From: Trichobilharzia regenti
Taxonomy: Eukaryota > Platyhelminthes > Trematoda > Strigeidida > Schistosomatidae
Assembly (NCBI GenBank): GCA_944472135.2
Contig: OX235264.1
Coordinates: forward strand, 119,999,809 to 120,063,808
Direction: 5' to 3'
Length of the DNA: 64,000 nt
In this document: piece after piece, positions 47,498 through 57,639 of the stretch
How positions within the stretch are numbered: position 1 is the first letter of the stretch
Layout of the letters: the number at the start of each line of letters is the position of its first letter
Program-made: the position numbers and the translations under genes
The notes under the pieces: model-generated
The model's input: the letters and a program-made list of their open reading frames with translations, nothing else
Databases searched by the model: none
What the model was told of the DNA's origin: nothing

Positions 47498-47837
47498 GAT
47501 GATTTTGATGTGGTTTTGTTCTCTGAGCTGGATGGTTAGTTTGCGATGCTTTCATCACCTTACTGGGTGACATCTTCAGCGCATACTTCAATTTGAAGTG
47601 AGCTTTTAGATTTCTCCACGAGTTTATTAATCATCTCTCCTGGTGACCTTGGACGTGATTGGTTGTTTGTGTGTGTTTTCACACCTTCTAGGTTACTTGT
47701 ATTGGAACCGGTTGTTTCTTTGACTTGAACTTTGACCCTTTGTGTGTGAAGTTTCTTTCTTATTGGTTGATAAATTTTGTCCATCTCGATGTGTCTATTG
47801 ATTGATGATCCACTGGAATGCCAAGCTTCTAAAAACT
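47498..47837 (-). repeat. Inverted 5' copy of the PLE 3' end
   Basis: Reverse complement of 49190-49525, differing at few positions. It contains the codons of the protein C-terminus on the minus strand (a 74-codon frame, 47560-47784, the same as the last residues of the 556-residue protein) and a second hammerhead-like copy at 47542-47583. Confidence 0.9.
47542..47583 (-). ncRNA. Inverted copy of the PLE hammerhead, one-base damaged
   Basis: On the minus strand the same core, stem II and stem I are present, but the stem III segment reads AGCA instead of AGCT, which breaks the conserved A-U pair next to the cleavage base. Activity is expected to be reduced or lost. Confidence 0.55.
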
Positions 47838-49472
47838 GGACAGATCACAAAACAAGACCAATGGCGAATGAAATCCAATGGACCAGTCCTACCCCGATTC
47901 TACGGCAGACCCAAAATACACAAGGCAAATATCCCGTTACGACCAATTGTATCACTCCCAGGAACTCCAACATATAATTTATCCAAAGAATTATACAGAA
48001 AACTAAAACACCTAACGGAATCTTGCGATCACTCCATCAACTCTGCTATCCAATTCCTAGAGAAAATCAGAGGCATCCAAATAGATGAACAAGAAATAAT
48101 GGTATCCTTCGACGTGACAGCATTATATACATCCATCGGACAAAACCTAGCAAAAGAAACCATGGAGCAATTACTTAGCAACGACGAACAACTGCCACAA
48201 CAATCAAAAATGCAACACACAAGCTGGATGGAATGCATAAATCTATGCCTAACAACATACTTCCAATTCAACGGCCAAATATATGAACAAGTCAAAGGAA
48301 CACCCATGGGATCGCCAATATCAGGTTTGATTGCAGAAGCAGTGATGCAAAGACTCGAAAATATAATTCTACCAAAGATCAAACCCAAGATTTGGATACG
48401 CTACGTCGACGACACATTTGTAATCATCAAAAGAAACGAATTAGATAAAACTCACAACTTAATAAACAACGTCTTCAACGACATCAAATTCACAAGAGAA
48501 GAGGAATCCGAGAACAAAATACCATTTTTGGACGTCTTAGTCAGGCGAACAACTACAGGAGAATTAGAAACTCAAGTTTATAGGAAATCAACTCACACAG
48601 ACCAAATACTGAATTACAACAGCAACAACCCAATAACACACAAAAGGAATTGCATACAAACACTATTCAAGAGGGCAAGGACTCACTGCAGCACTCCCAC
48701 CTTAAGAAAAATTGAAGAAAAGTATCTCATGGACGTCTTCCAAAAGAATGGATATCCACGGAATTTCATCAAGAGACATATACCCCCAAGCCAACCTACC
48801 AAAGCAAAAGCCACCAAGGAGAACACAAAGAAAATTGCCTTACCATATATAAAAGATATCTCAGAAATCACTACAAGACTCTTCAAACCTTTAGGAATTG
48901 ACGTCGTACACAAACCAACAAAGTCGCTGCACTCAATTCTATGTCAACCAAAAGACTCAACAGCGAAAGAAGACCAAACCAACATCATCTACAAAATAAA
49001 CTGTAACAACTGCGAAAAACACTACATCGGCCAAAGTGGACGTCCCCTTCGTCTTCGTATCCACGAACATAAGCTAGCCGTCAAAAGACATGATATCCAC
49101 TCCCTCATTTCACTACACACAGACAACTACGGACATCAATTCGACTGGGACAACGTTCAAATATTAGACAAAGGAAATAACAAGAATGCTAGAGAATTTT
49201 TAGAAGCTTGGCATTCCAGTGGATCATCAATCAATAGACACATCGAGATAGACAAAATTTATCAACCAATAAGAAAGAAACTTCACACACAAAGGGTCAA
49301 AGTTCAAGTCAAAGAAACAACCGGTTCCAATACAAGTAACCTAGAAGGTGTGAAAACACACACAAACAACCAATCACGTCCAAGGTCACCAGGAGAGATG
49401 ATTAATAAACTCGTGGAGAAATCTAAAAGCTCACTTCAAATTGAAGTATGCGCTGAAGATGTCACCCAGTAA
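47802..49472 (+). CDS. Penelope-like reverse transcriptase plus GIY-YIG endonuclease, N-terminally truncated
   Basis: 556 codons. RT: PRFYGRPKIHK (31-41), motif A SFDVTALYTS (D104), motif B TPMGSPISG (167-175), motif C YVDD (201-204), then PFLDVLVRR. Nuclease: IYKINCNNCEKHYIGQSGR (396-414) with the YIG tyrosine 408 and glycine 410, a CxxC (C401, C404), HEHK near 421 and an acidic EFLEA near 465. In Penelope elements the RT copies element RNA and the GIY-YIG enzyme nicks the target. The first codons fall in the inverted end copy, so the start is fortuitous and the true N-terminus is lost. All catalytic motifs seem intact. Confidence 0.9.
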   Translation: MMIHWNAKLLKTGQITKQDQWRMKSNGPVLPRFYGRPKIHKANIPLRPIVSLPGTPTYNLSKELYRKLKHLTESCDHSINSAIQFLEKIRGIQIDEQEIMVSFDVTALYTSIGQNLAKETMEQLLSNDEQLPQQSKMQHTSWMECINLCLTTYFQFNGQIYEQVKGTPMGSPISGLIAEAVMQRLENIILPKIKPKIWIRYVDDTFVIIKRNELDKTHNLINNVFNDIKFTREEESENKIPFLDVLVRRTTTGELETQVYRKSTHTDQILNYNSNNPITHKRNCIQTLFKRARTHCSTPTLRKIEEKYLMDVFQKNGYPRNFIKRHIPPSQPTKAKATKENTKKIALPYIKDISEITTRLFKPLGIDVVHKPTKSLHSILCQPKDSTAKEDQTNIIYKINCNNCEKHYIGQSGRPLRLRIHEHKLAVKRHDIHSLISLHTDNYGHQFDWDNVQILDKGNNKNAREFLEAWHSSGSSINRHIEIDKIYQPIRKKLHTQRVKVQVKETTGSNTSNLEGVKTHTNNQSRPRSPGEMINKLVEKSKSSLQIEVCAEDVTQ

Positions 49473-49490
49473 GGTGATGAAAGCTTCGCA
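49449..49490 (+). ncRNA. Hammerhead ribozyme at the PLE 3' end, spanning the stop codon
   Basis: Stem I TGCG (49449-49452) pairs with CGCA (49487-49490). Core CTGAAGA (49453-49459) fits CTGANGA. Stem II GTCACC/GGTGAT is closed by CAGTAA, with one unpaired T before it. GAA (49479-49481) follows, then a minimal stem III AGCT (49482-49485), with cleavage expected after T49486. The TAA stop (49470-49472) lies in the stem II loop. Minimal hammerheads of this layout are known from Penelope-like elements, where a very short stem III favours dimer action. Confidence 0.7.
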
Positions 49491-49540
49491 AACTAACCAT
49501 CCAGCTCAGAGAACAAAACTACATCAAAATCTACAAAGTG

Positions 49541-49660
49541 AAGAACAACCAGTCAGAGATAATACGTTTCCGTCTTCTTTGCATCGCAAAAGCCCTGGCT
49601 ATTCAACTCTTGAAAATAATTCCTCAGGAAGTAAATCCTCTTGGCTTTTAAGTCTCTCCT
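49541..49660 (+). pseudogene. Older Penelope-like element (family D), right part
   Basis: It continues in frame from 47466 with KNNQSEIIRFRLL and AKALAIQL, matching the C-terminus at 36975-37166. A frame change soon after ends the protein. Confidence 0.75.
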
Positions 49661-49774
49661 TGTTTGTAGCTCTGTGAGGAATTTCTACATTCAAAGTGGC
49701 TTTTTTTCAGTTAAATGGTTGTTTGATTTATGCCAGTTGTTCATAAAATCTTTCTTGAAATAATTAGGCATCTT

Positions 49775-51255
49775 TTATATACTGGATGACGTTTCAAACA
49801 AAATTTGTTGTTCATATTCATATCATAAGTCATAACCAAACATTTTCGAAACTTGAGTTTTATAGTTTTCTTTCTTCTCTCCTATTTATCGTCGTTGGGA
49901 TAGTAGAATTTTCCAGATATCCGACTGAACAGGTGTCGAATCATTCCTATTACACGTGTTGATTCACAATCGATTCGATACACAAAGCTTCTCTTATCAA
50001 TCTCCCTCCCTCAATACCTTGTTACATTAGATCTTAAAACTGTCGTCTTATCCCATTCATCCTATTGTATGATTGTGTGCAATTGCATGTAGTGAGTGCT
50101 ATAGCTGAACTATTCTCTAGATTTCTTATCTTACTTGGGTCAACCAGTGTAGATTTTGCTAGGTATTTGTGCTCGGTTAGTCTGACTGCCCCTGTTCTAC
50201 TAGTTTGGACTATGTATTTGACCTGACAGTCATTTCCATCAGGGTATTAGATAAACTAAACTGTTTTGTTTTAAAGACTCCACAGGATTGATCCTGTAAC
50301 CGACAAAGCTTGCTTCTAATTAAGTTTGTCGTTGGTTTGAATTCCAGCCACTTTCATTTCTGCCTGCTTTGTTAAGAATTCTGCGTAACGTTTCCGACGT
50401 TCCTTCCTGGTATGGAATTACTACCGGTGATTTAGATTCCTTATTGTTGGTGTTGTTATTATCTTGCGCATGTTCAACATGTATGTCGTCATTAATATTA
50501 CTGTTATTATTATTATCACTAACACTACTACCATTGTTTATTTTATTTTTACGCTTCCTTACATACATTCTGACTAATTTATCAGGGTAATTATTTATTA
50601 AGTTTCAAAGCTTCGCCTCATATATGCCTCACTTCCTGTCTTAGATTTTCCTTGGTACTACTTAGTTGCTGTGCTCTGTCACTTAAACATTTCACAAGTT
50701 TTATTTTCACTGACATAGGATGGGATGATCGGAAGTTCAAATATCTGTTTGAATGTGTGGGTTTCCTGTAAACACACTAGTGTGTGTTCAACTCCCCATC
50801 TTGTTTCTTTTTAACACTGCAATCTAACATTGGAAGCTCCTCTTTCTGACTTTCTAATTCATAAGTGAATTGAATTGCCTTTGAGTTGATGTGTTCGAAA
50901 TATCTGTCTGTATCTTGTGCTCTAAATACAGTGAATGTGTCATCTACATACTTATTGGGTGGGGCTATACAAATCAATCGCTATGTTTTCCCAACCTATA
51001 GGTGGAGGGAGAAATTGATAACAGAAGCTTTGTTTATCGAATCAACTACCATTAAGTGTAATAGGAATGATTCAACACCTGACCACTCGGATATCTGGGA
51101 TATTCTACTATCCCTACGACGGCAAACAGGAAAGAACAAAGAAAACTATAAGACGAAAGTTTTGAAGTTGTATGATTTTAATTGACTCTATGGTTATGAG
51201 CAGTAATAAATTGTGTTTGAAACTTCGTCATCCAGTAAATAATACTGTTTATAAA
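49775..51255 (-). pseudogene. Penelope-like element (family A), minus strand, with inverted ends
   Basis: 50777-50977 (66 codons) carries motif C YVDDTFTVFRAQ and the following ELPMLDCSVKKK. The nuclease core near 50165-50240 reads CQVKYIVQTSRTGAVRL, with the YIG glycine replaced by V. The outer segments 49782-50010 and 51013-51241 are inverted copies. Internal frames are broken. The 5' breakpoint differs from the copies at 1020-2335 and 31130-33625. Confidence 0.8.
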
Positions 51256-51696
51256 ATCATTTATGTAAAGCGTATAGCATTATCTGATGTATGCTCTAAA
51301 AGGAATGCATACGTCTTAGAATGGAGTCTAAAATTCACAAAATTAGGTGGCGTGTGATTTAAATATTTCCCCACAAGGTAAGAATTTAGATAAGGGTTAG
51401 GGGTTAATTCTTTACATTTCAGGAACTATTTTGCCTAATTTTTGTCACTTGATGATCTTAACACTCTATTTCTTATATAGATTTTATATAAAAAAAGTAC
51501 TTTACCATCTTTCTATCACCTGTTTTCCGCATCTTCTTGCGTGATTCCAACTTCCATTTTCGAATTTCTGCAGTACATAATCTGGAAAATACTTACCAGT
51601 ACTCGACTGGCTTATATGAATTTATCTGTTGAATTTAAATGCCATAAAAGTACGAAGGAGAGGGATGATAAGAAAGGGTGGGAGAGTTTTGAATAG
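51256..51696. other. Non-coding, no recognisable element
   Basis: AT-rich, with no motif or repeat match that I can support. Confidence 0.4.
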
Positions 51697-52035
51697 AATT
51701 CACCTAGGCTAAGCAAGGGAGAGACAAAGGTAGAACAAATTTCTTTTGTATACAAAGACTAGGATTGTTCTCTCGAATTCCCATAGCTTCTTTGGCTAAG
51801 TGTAAAAGACGGGTTCTGATTCCGTTCGAAAGATTTGATGGAATGCGGTAAATAACTTTGAAAGCACTATTTTTGTCCACTTGGTGACCGCATTCCATCA
51901 AGTCTTTCGAACGGAATCAGAACCCGTCTTTTACACTTAGCCAAAGAAGCTATGGGAATTCGAGAGAACAATCCTAGTCTTTGTATACAAAAGAAATTTG
52001 TTCTACCTTTGTCTCTCCCTTGGCCTAGGTGAATT
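51697..52035. repeat. Near-perfect palindrome of a PLE C-terminal segment
   Basis: Arms 51697-51849 and 51887-52035 are reverse complements with only about one mismatch and a 4-bp indel, around a 37-bp centre. Read on the minus strand the left arm encodes the PLE C-terminus (residues such as SNGIRTRLLHLAKE and LCIQKK, 51704-51901). The right arm is the same sequence on the plus strand. It is a head-to-head duplicate or PLE inverted end. Confidence 0.92.
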
Positions 52036-52850
52036 TAAATACGTTTATACAACTCTTGCAAAGGAGTCGTCGGAAAGGAAATTCTCTTTCCTATTACGTC
52101 TTCTTTTGTGTTTGTTACGCTGAATTGAAATCTACATTTCACACTGTATTTCACCTTTGAATAACTACTGTCTAACTGACATCAAGTGTTAGAGAAATCT
52201 TGCTTCAAAATAATTTGGTATACTTTCTTTCAGTTCTTCATGTGGTATTATTATAGATCGTATGGAACTAGAATAACTTCTATGTAGCTTATCTGGTTTC
52301 CAGTTGTATATGTAGTCATTTTTTTTTTCACTTTTTGTCGTGGATATGATAGATAGAAATTCAGATGAATATAGACAGAAGGTAGAGGTGATAAAGGATA
52401 CTCGACCATTATAAGAACTAGATATCACCACCACCAGTCAAAAAGATCTAAAGGTTCTCACTTCTTCCACTTACATTTTGGACCATATCGTTTCAGCTGC
52501 AGACATCACAAATGAAGATATCAAAGGCATGATTATCAAATTAAGACAGATCTCCGTTAATCTGAAATCATTGTAGAAATCTATGGCATTCAGTATATGG
52601 AAAATGGTGTTTATTTTCCAAAATTCATGTCGTCATTACTGTTTTGTGGTTTAGTTCATTTACGGACGAGTCAAGGAAAGCATTTCCGCCAACACTTAGT
52701 GTTTTGCGCCGTTTGCTGAAGATCAGATCTCCAGAAATGATTAGCAGCAGGCAGTTCTGCTAAAGAACCAACTGAGAATCTGTTTCCCGACAATTATGCA
52801 AAATGAAATGAAGGTGATTGGAGGCAATTGAAAGAAAACTTCGAAGATAG
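52036..52850. other. Non-coding or unassigned
   Basis: An 81-codon minus frame (52189-52434) has no known domain. I found no matching repeat elsewhere in the window. Confidence 0.4.
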
Positions 52851-52854
52851 GTTT

Positions 52855-53230
52855 TGTCATTTTCGACGCACTCAACAGTCATCCAGGTGTATCTGCAATT
52901 TCCGAGGAACTAATGTCCCTCTTTCTGGATGATGCTACTTCTCATCTCAGAAAGAAGGACATTAGTCCCTTCAAAGTTGCGGATACGCCTTATTGACTGG
53001 TGAGTGCCAACTAGCACGGAGATTGGGTTCAGACAAGGCTTCCTGCCGGATGCCTTCAACTATTTAATATCACCAAATCAATGTGCAGAGTGGTGGCGAT
53101 CCACCTAGCGGCATGATAGCCACATAGCAAACGTGACTGATAGAATTCAGTTTGCACAAAAGATAGGACAAGACACATAATAGTAATTACTAGCTAGTGT
53201 CCAATCAAAGAAGTGGAGAGGGACTAGATG
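52855..53230. repeat. Dispersed repeat B, permuted relative to 58010-58414
   Basis: The block GTGAGTGCCAACTAGCACG...CAACTATTTAA (53000-53078) is followed by a block ending ACTGATAGAATTCAGTTTGCA...TAGTGTCCAATCAAA (53139-53212). At 58010-58414 the same two blocks occur in the opposite order. No coding region. Confidence 0.6.
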
Positions 53231-53309
53231 TATGCTGAGGAAGCGATAAAGTTACATCACGTGTCACGTCATCGCTTGAGTTGATCGTGAAGGGAGGACA
53301 GCAGCAATT

Positions 53310-54850
53310 AATAATAATAATAACAGCTTTATTCCAAACAGTATTTGTAGTACAGGAAGGGAATTTTCAGCGTGCATTACAATATAAAGCATCTAATTAC
53401 CTCATAAATTTTATAAGATTTTAAAATCAAAAAGCAACACCCAAAAAAGAAAAAGAAAACAGCGTTGCGTTTACATTTCAAACAATCCACCACAGGATAT
53501 GAAGTATAAAATTGGTGTGTAATAGAAGATGAGAACAACAGTGTAATAGTAACGAGGAAAGGAAAACAAAAACTAATGGGACTATTTGTTAGAGTGACGC
53601 AGTAAGTTGATCGTGTCATACCTAACGGATTTCTCATCACATAACAACTGTGTCAGATAAGTTATTGTGGAGTTTTTGTACTTGGTAGTCCTAGTATATA
53701 GCCTCCTTCCTATAGCTGCTTCTAGTTCTACCAGATGAAATGCAAGGAGAGAGCTGCGTATAGAGAGGATTCTCGGGGACTGACAATATTGTATTCGCTA
53801 GTTTCTTACATGACATTATATGTCTATCCACAATAGTGTTAACCAGTTGGTTTAACGATATCCCAATTGCCCTACTAACGGCTTTTAGTGCCTGCCCTTC
53901 TCAGCAAAGCAAAGTCTTTCTTAAGTAGTCCAGGAAAGATTAATGGGGAGTAGTAAAGGGGGATGGGTAGAATACAAGAATTTACAAACTGAGAAAGCAA
54001 AGACTGGTTTATGCCAGACTGCCTAAATTTCCTAGTGTTGAACGTTAAGCGAAACATCTTTCTAGTAACTAGCAAGATGTGGGAGGACCAGGAAAGATCG
54101 GTGGAAAAACTCAGCCCAAGGTACTTGACATTAGATGTGTTTTCAACCTCTATGCCGTCAGTGACAGTGGGGCCATGTGAGCTAACTAGTTGTTGTAGGT
54201 CACATTTACGTCTGAAAGTGAAGTTGACTACCTGAAATTTAGACGGATTCAGCTTAAGACCGTTTGATGAGGACCGTTGAATAATTTCCGATAGAAAGTT
54301 ATTTAAATTGGAACAATCTGACTGCGAGTTGACAGGCATAGAAACAGCGAGGTCATCAGCAAGGATACTTATCAAGAGCGGCTACATCAGAATGAGGCAA
54401 GTCATGTAAGAAAAAAGAAAACAGAAAAGAAGAAAGAACAGCACCTTGAGGAACACCAGCTAAAGTAAGTGAGGTAGTGGAGAACTTTTCATTGTAGACG
54501 GTGTACTGCTTCCTATCAGAAAAATAGGAATGTAGCCATTTATTTGTCCAGCCCTCAGCCTGTGTTGCAGCAAGCTTATTTAGAAAGGGAGACCTGGGAA
54601 CAGATTCAAATGCAGATGTGTCATCAACGAAGACACAGTGAGAGTATTCAGCTCCTGAATGTAAACTAGAGACTATTCCATTGTGTAGGACAACAGTGGA
54701 ATCTAAGGTACACCTAGTGTGTTTATAGGCAAACTGGTTGGGGTCATTGAAAGGCTTTAAAGAGGGTTCAAGATTAAGTAAAATTAGTCTTTCCATAACT
54801 TCCAAGAAAGGTGAGGCAATAGCAGTGTGTCTAAACTTAACAACAGTGGC
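53310..54850 (-). pseudogene. CR1-like retrotransposon, 5'-truncated and frameshifted
   Basis: Frames 54356-54805 and 53875-54375 overlap and together give the RT: motif A FVDDTSAFE, motif B GVPQGAVLSSF, then a frameshift at the catalytic loop (ADDLAVSMP), and the thumb region SFSTDLSWSSH. It is the same family as 26091-28226 (about half the residues match over this part). The 3' end reads AATAAAGCTGTTATTATTATT on the minus strand (53310-53336). The frameshift in the catalytic loop makes it inactive. Confidence 0.85.
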
Positions 54851-55735
54851 TCAATTCTGAAAAATGTACTCATACATATCCACATAATTTTCGACAAGTT
54901 TCTTGGTAAGGTATGTCCTCTTTATGTATATTCATCAAGTAATGTCATAATCTTTAATATATCATTTTGGACATTATTGTTTCATCTGAAGCATGCTCTA
55001 ATACTCTACGACATTCTGCCTGGATTTCCTTTAAAAGATTCATAGTAGTAGGTAGAGTAACATGTTAGGGAGAAATGAAGACTGATGAGAGATTGTAGAG
55101 CCAACTTGAAAGATCTGAAAGAACAAGATGAAATGATGCTTCTTTTGTATTCTACGAAATTCACTTCCCAGACAAAATCATCATAAACTTATTGTCTGAT
55201 AATGCTATTCTAAACACTTACACACACTCACTTCAATCATCAAAATAATTTAATTGAAATTGTAATTGTTTAATTGTTGAAGACACAGAATTGTCAACAT
55301 CAATTATGTTTACCATTGTTGGTGGGGTTGGGGTGTGTGGATTATTTATCAGCCTCCATACTTATTCATCTCTTTCCCATCCATTATACTCCGGGTCTGT
55401 TTTTATTTTGAAATTTATTTTCTTCATTAAGTAAATTGAAGCATTTTGACAGCGAGACACAGACACACACAGACAGACGGAAGATTCCTACTCAGCTTTC
55501 CAGTGATCTCCACGATTGTCTGTAAATCAAATTATGTTCTAAAGGATTGACAGAAAAATGAAATCAGGGATTCAATCAGACATTTTCTACCTCAGCCACA
55601 ATAACCGACAGCGAAAATGACAACACGCTGAAGAGGCGAAGACAGACACAGAGAGAGAGAAATTGGAGGGATAGACAAGAGGCAAAAAACGACACAAAAT
55701 AGCCAAAATTAAAAAATCAAGTGAGAATGTTTTTT
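54851..55735. other. Non-coding, no clear element
   Basis: The first 200 bp resemble a decayed PLE coding strip only faintly. CACAGACACACACAGACAGA near 55450 is a short simple repeat. Nothing else is supportable. Confidence 0.4.
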
Positions 55736-55739
55736 ACGA

Positions 55740-55995
55740 GTTTCACCGTGCACGGATTGATATCAGTTAGAGAAGCATTCAAAACCAGCCACAAGGAGTA
55801 CTGAACAGACAGCTGTTTCATCAGCCTAGTGCTTGGGAATCATCGGCAGTACGCACCCACCACAGTAACAGGGTTCGGACCCAGGACCATCCGGTTACAA
55901 GGCAAATTGGCTCGTATAGCATTTAGCCACTGGGATCCGACCCCATTGAATGGCCATTTCAAGAATTTTAACTTCTACCAATTCGTGATTTAGCA
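55740..55995 (-). mobile_element. SINE of the satellite subtype, minus strand
   Basis: The reverse complement of the tRNA-like head and hammerhead shares with the satellite the derived CCGATGATTCCC, rather than the GAAGAGTC of other SINEs. Stem I GTACTG/CAGTAC is present, but a TGTT insertion follows the cleavage base. It points to a dispersed relative of the satellite unit. Confidence 0.8.
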
Positions 55996-56039
55996 TGATG
56001 ATTCTCAAACTAGGATGAAACAGCTGTCTGTTCAGTACT
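55996..56039 (+). mobile_element. Plus-strand hammerhead strip joined to a minus-strand SINE
   Basis: ATGATTCTCAAACTAGGATGAAACAGCTGTC with a CAGTACTCC end is the second half of the satellite-type hammerhead in plus orientation, placed directly after the A-box side of the minus copy. It forms an inverted chimera. Confidence 0.65.
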
Positions 56040-57475
56040 CCATGCATTTATTCCCCTTGATGAATTTGAATAAAGCAAGAACAACAGCAGTGTGGTTTGT
56101 GCAGAATAAGAAGATGGTGCAATCATTGATTATTTCGCTGGCTTCTCATCAGCTGCTTACAGCCTAAATAAATTATGAGGTTTAATTACAGAAACGTTTT
56201 AACATGCTTGCAAATTTTACATGTTGTCAGTTGACAGAAAGTTCCACAATAAGTGAACAGTGCTCAGAAAATTAGGCTTATATAGTTTTTACACAGGCGA
56301 TTCAAGTTTAAACAAAATCAATGTATGCATACAATGGTAAAGGAGTTAAACACGAGAGGTGAATAAGATGGTGAGTAATTAATATATTAGGTAACGATGA
56401 ATTGAGTTCAACTCACGTCATAGAAACAAGAGACAAGGAAAATTACAGATTATAGAAAAAAGGAGGTGAGGTTAAAGACAAAGATTCCGTAATCAGATGA
56501 GGGAATAGACACATCCAGTTAGCAAGTGGGTAAGGAAAAACTAATAATTGCTTCTTTCTGAACACATAAATCTGGTTTGAAGCGTTTCATAGAAATTGCT
56601 TCGGCAAACTTGAAGGGAATCGAGCTCCTTTGTCTATTGATAATTTTTAAGGATTTTGCGATTTCCACCTTATGATCCGTGTCGAGGAGATGTCTGGTAA
56701 TAACGCTACTATAAGAGTTTGCACCCTTTAGACATAGACTTTCTGGCACATGTTCAGAAAATCGGAGGTGTGCCCTTCTTTCTGTTCTCCCAATGTAACT
56801 GCTCCCGCAGATACACGTAAATTTGTATACACAATTGGAGTTAACATGAGAAGGGTATCTATCGACTTTTGACTGAAGAAAATACCATGTGGTTCGATGG
56901 ACGGGAACCAACTTAGCTGGGGGATAGTCTCTGGATAGGGACGTTCTCAGTCTTCTGTTGACCATTTCTGCGATGTTTTCACCTTTAAAATCTAGTTGAA
57001 TGAAGATAGGCTTTTTTTCAACAGTGATTTTTTTGATATTTTAGCCTTCAAATCTACCATATTTGTTAATGAATCTTTGACGATAACCGTTGTTTTTCAG
57101 CACCTTTACGAGATTCGTAAATTCTTAATCTAGTTTCTCTGCAGAACATATTCTCCTCAATCTATAGTACAGAGTCTTGACTAGTGCTCGTTTATAGCTA
57201 TTTGAACAAAAGCTATTAAAATGTAAGTATTGTCCACTCCATATAGGCTTTCGGTAGATTGACCTCTGGAGACTACCATCTTCTAGGCGTTGCATGGCGA
57301 GGTCAAAGAAAATGGAACTTTCCATCCTTTTCATGTTCCCTAGTAAATACAATATTTGTAAGTGCGTTGTTGAATAATCTGAGTGGATAGGAGGCATGAC
57401 TTTCATCGACATATCGACAATAGGAAGTTGTTTGATCAGTTGCATGCTTCAACACTTTGTTTTCTCAAGGTTTGA
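56040..57475 (-). pseudogene. Penelope-like element (family B), RT end and GIY-YIG nuclease
   Basis: 57125-57445 encodes LEDGSLQRSIYRKPIWSGQY, the strip after the RT catalytic loop. 56519-56965 (148 codons) encodes the nuclease NCVYKFTCICGSSYIGRTER with CxC and downstream HVP, then the C-terminus with LCVQKE. The parts are separated by frameshifts near 57000-57120. 56065-56500 is the 3' non-coding tail, also present at 39985-40335 and 41034-41290. Confidence 0.82.
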
Positions 57476-57489
57476 CATGAAGATATATT

Positions 57490-57600
57490 CGCTGTCCAGT
57501 ACTCACTGTGGCTGGTTTCCAATGGTTCTCTAACTGATATCAATCTGTGATCAATTCGCAAAAAACAAAACTAACCCTTACAAACCAAAGTATACAAATA
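57490..57600 (+). mobile_element. SINE 3' fragment of the satellite subtype
   Basis: TGTCCAGTACTCACTG, then GGTTCTCTAACTGATATCAA and TGATCAATTCG...CTTACAAACCAAA follow the satellite unit closely; the tRNA-like head is missing. It lies next to the PLE on its left and a decayed PLE on its right. Confidence 0.75.
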
Positions 57601-57639
57601 AGAATGTGTCTTTTGAAAATGTAGACAACACAAGAAGCT

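Larger units (their letters stand above)
47467..49527 (+). mobile_element. Penelope-like element with inverted ends, inserted in another PLE
   Basis: Bounded by a 13-bp direct repeat AATCTACAAAGTG (47454-47466 and 49528-49540). Its left portion (about 47498-47835) is a reverse-complement copy of its own 3' end (about 49195-49525). The remainder is one long frame. The host element reads on in frame after 49540, confirming the boundaries. The 5' part of the RT gene is missing. The element therefore looks like a recent 5'-truncated insertion with the usual inverted PLE arrangement. Confidence 0.9.
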
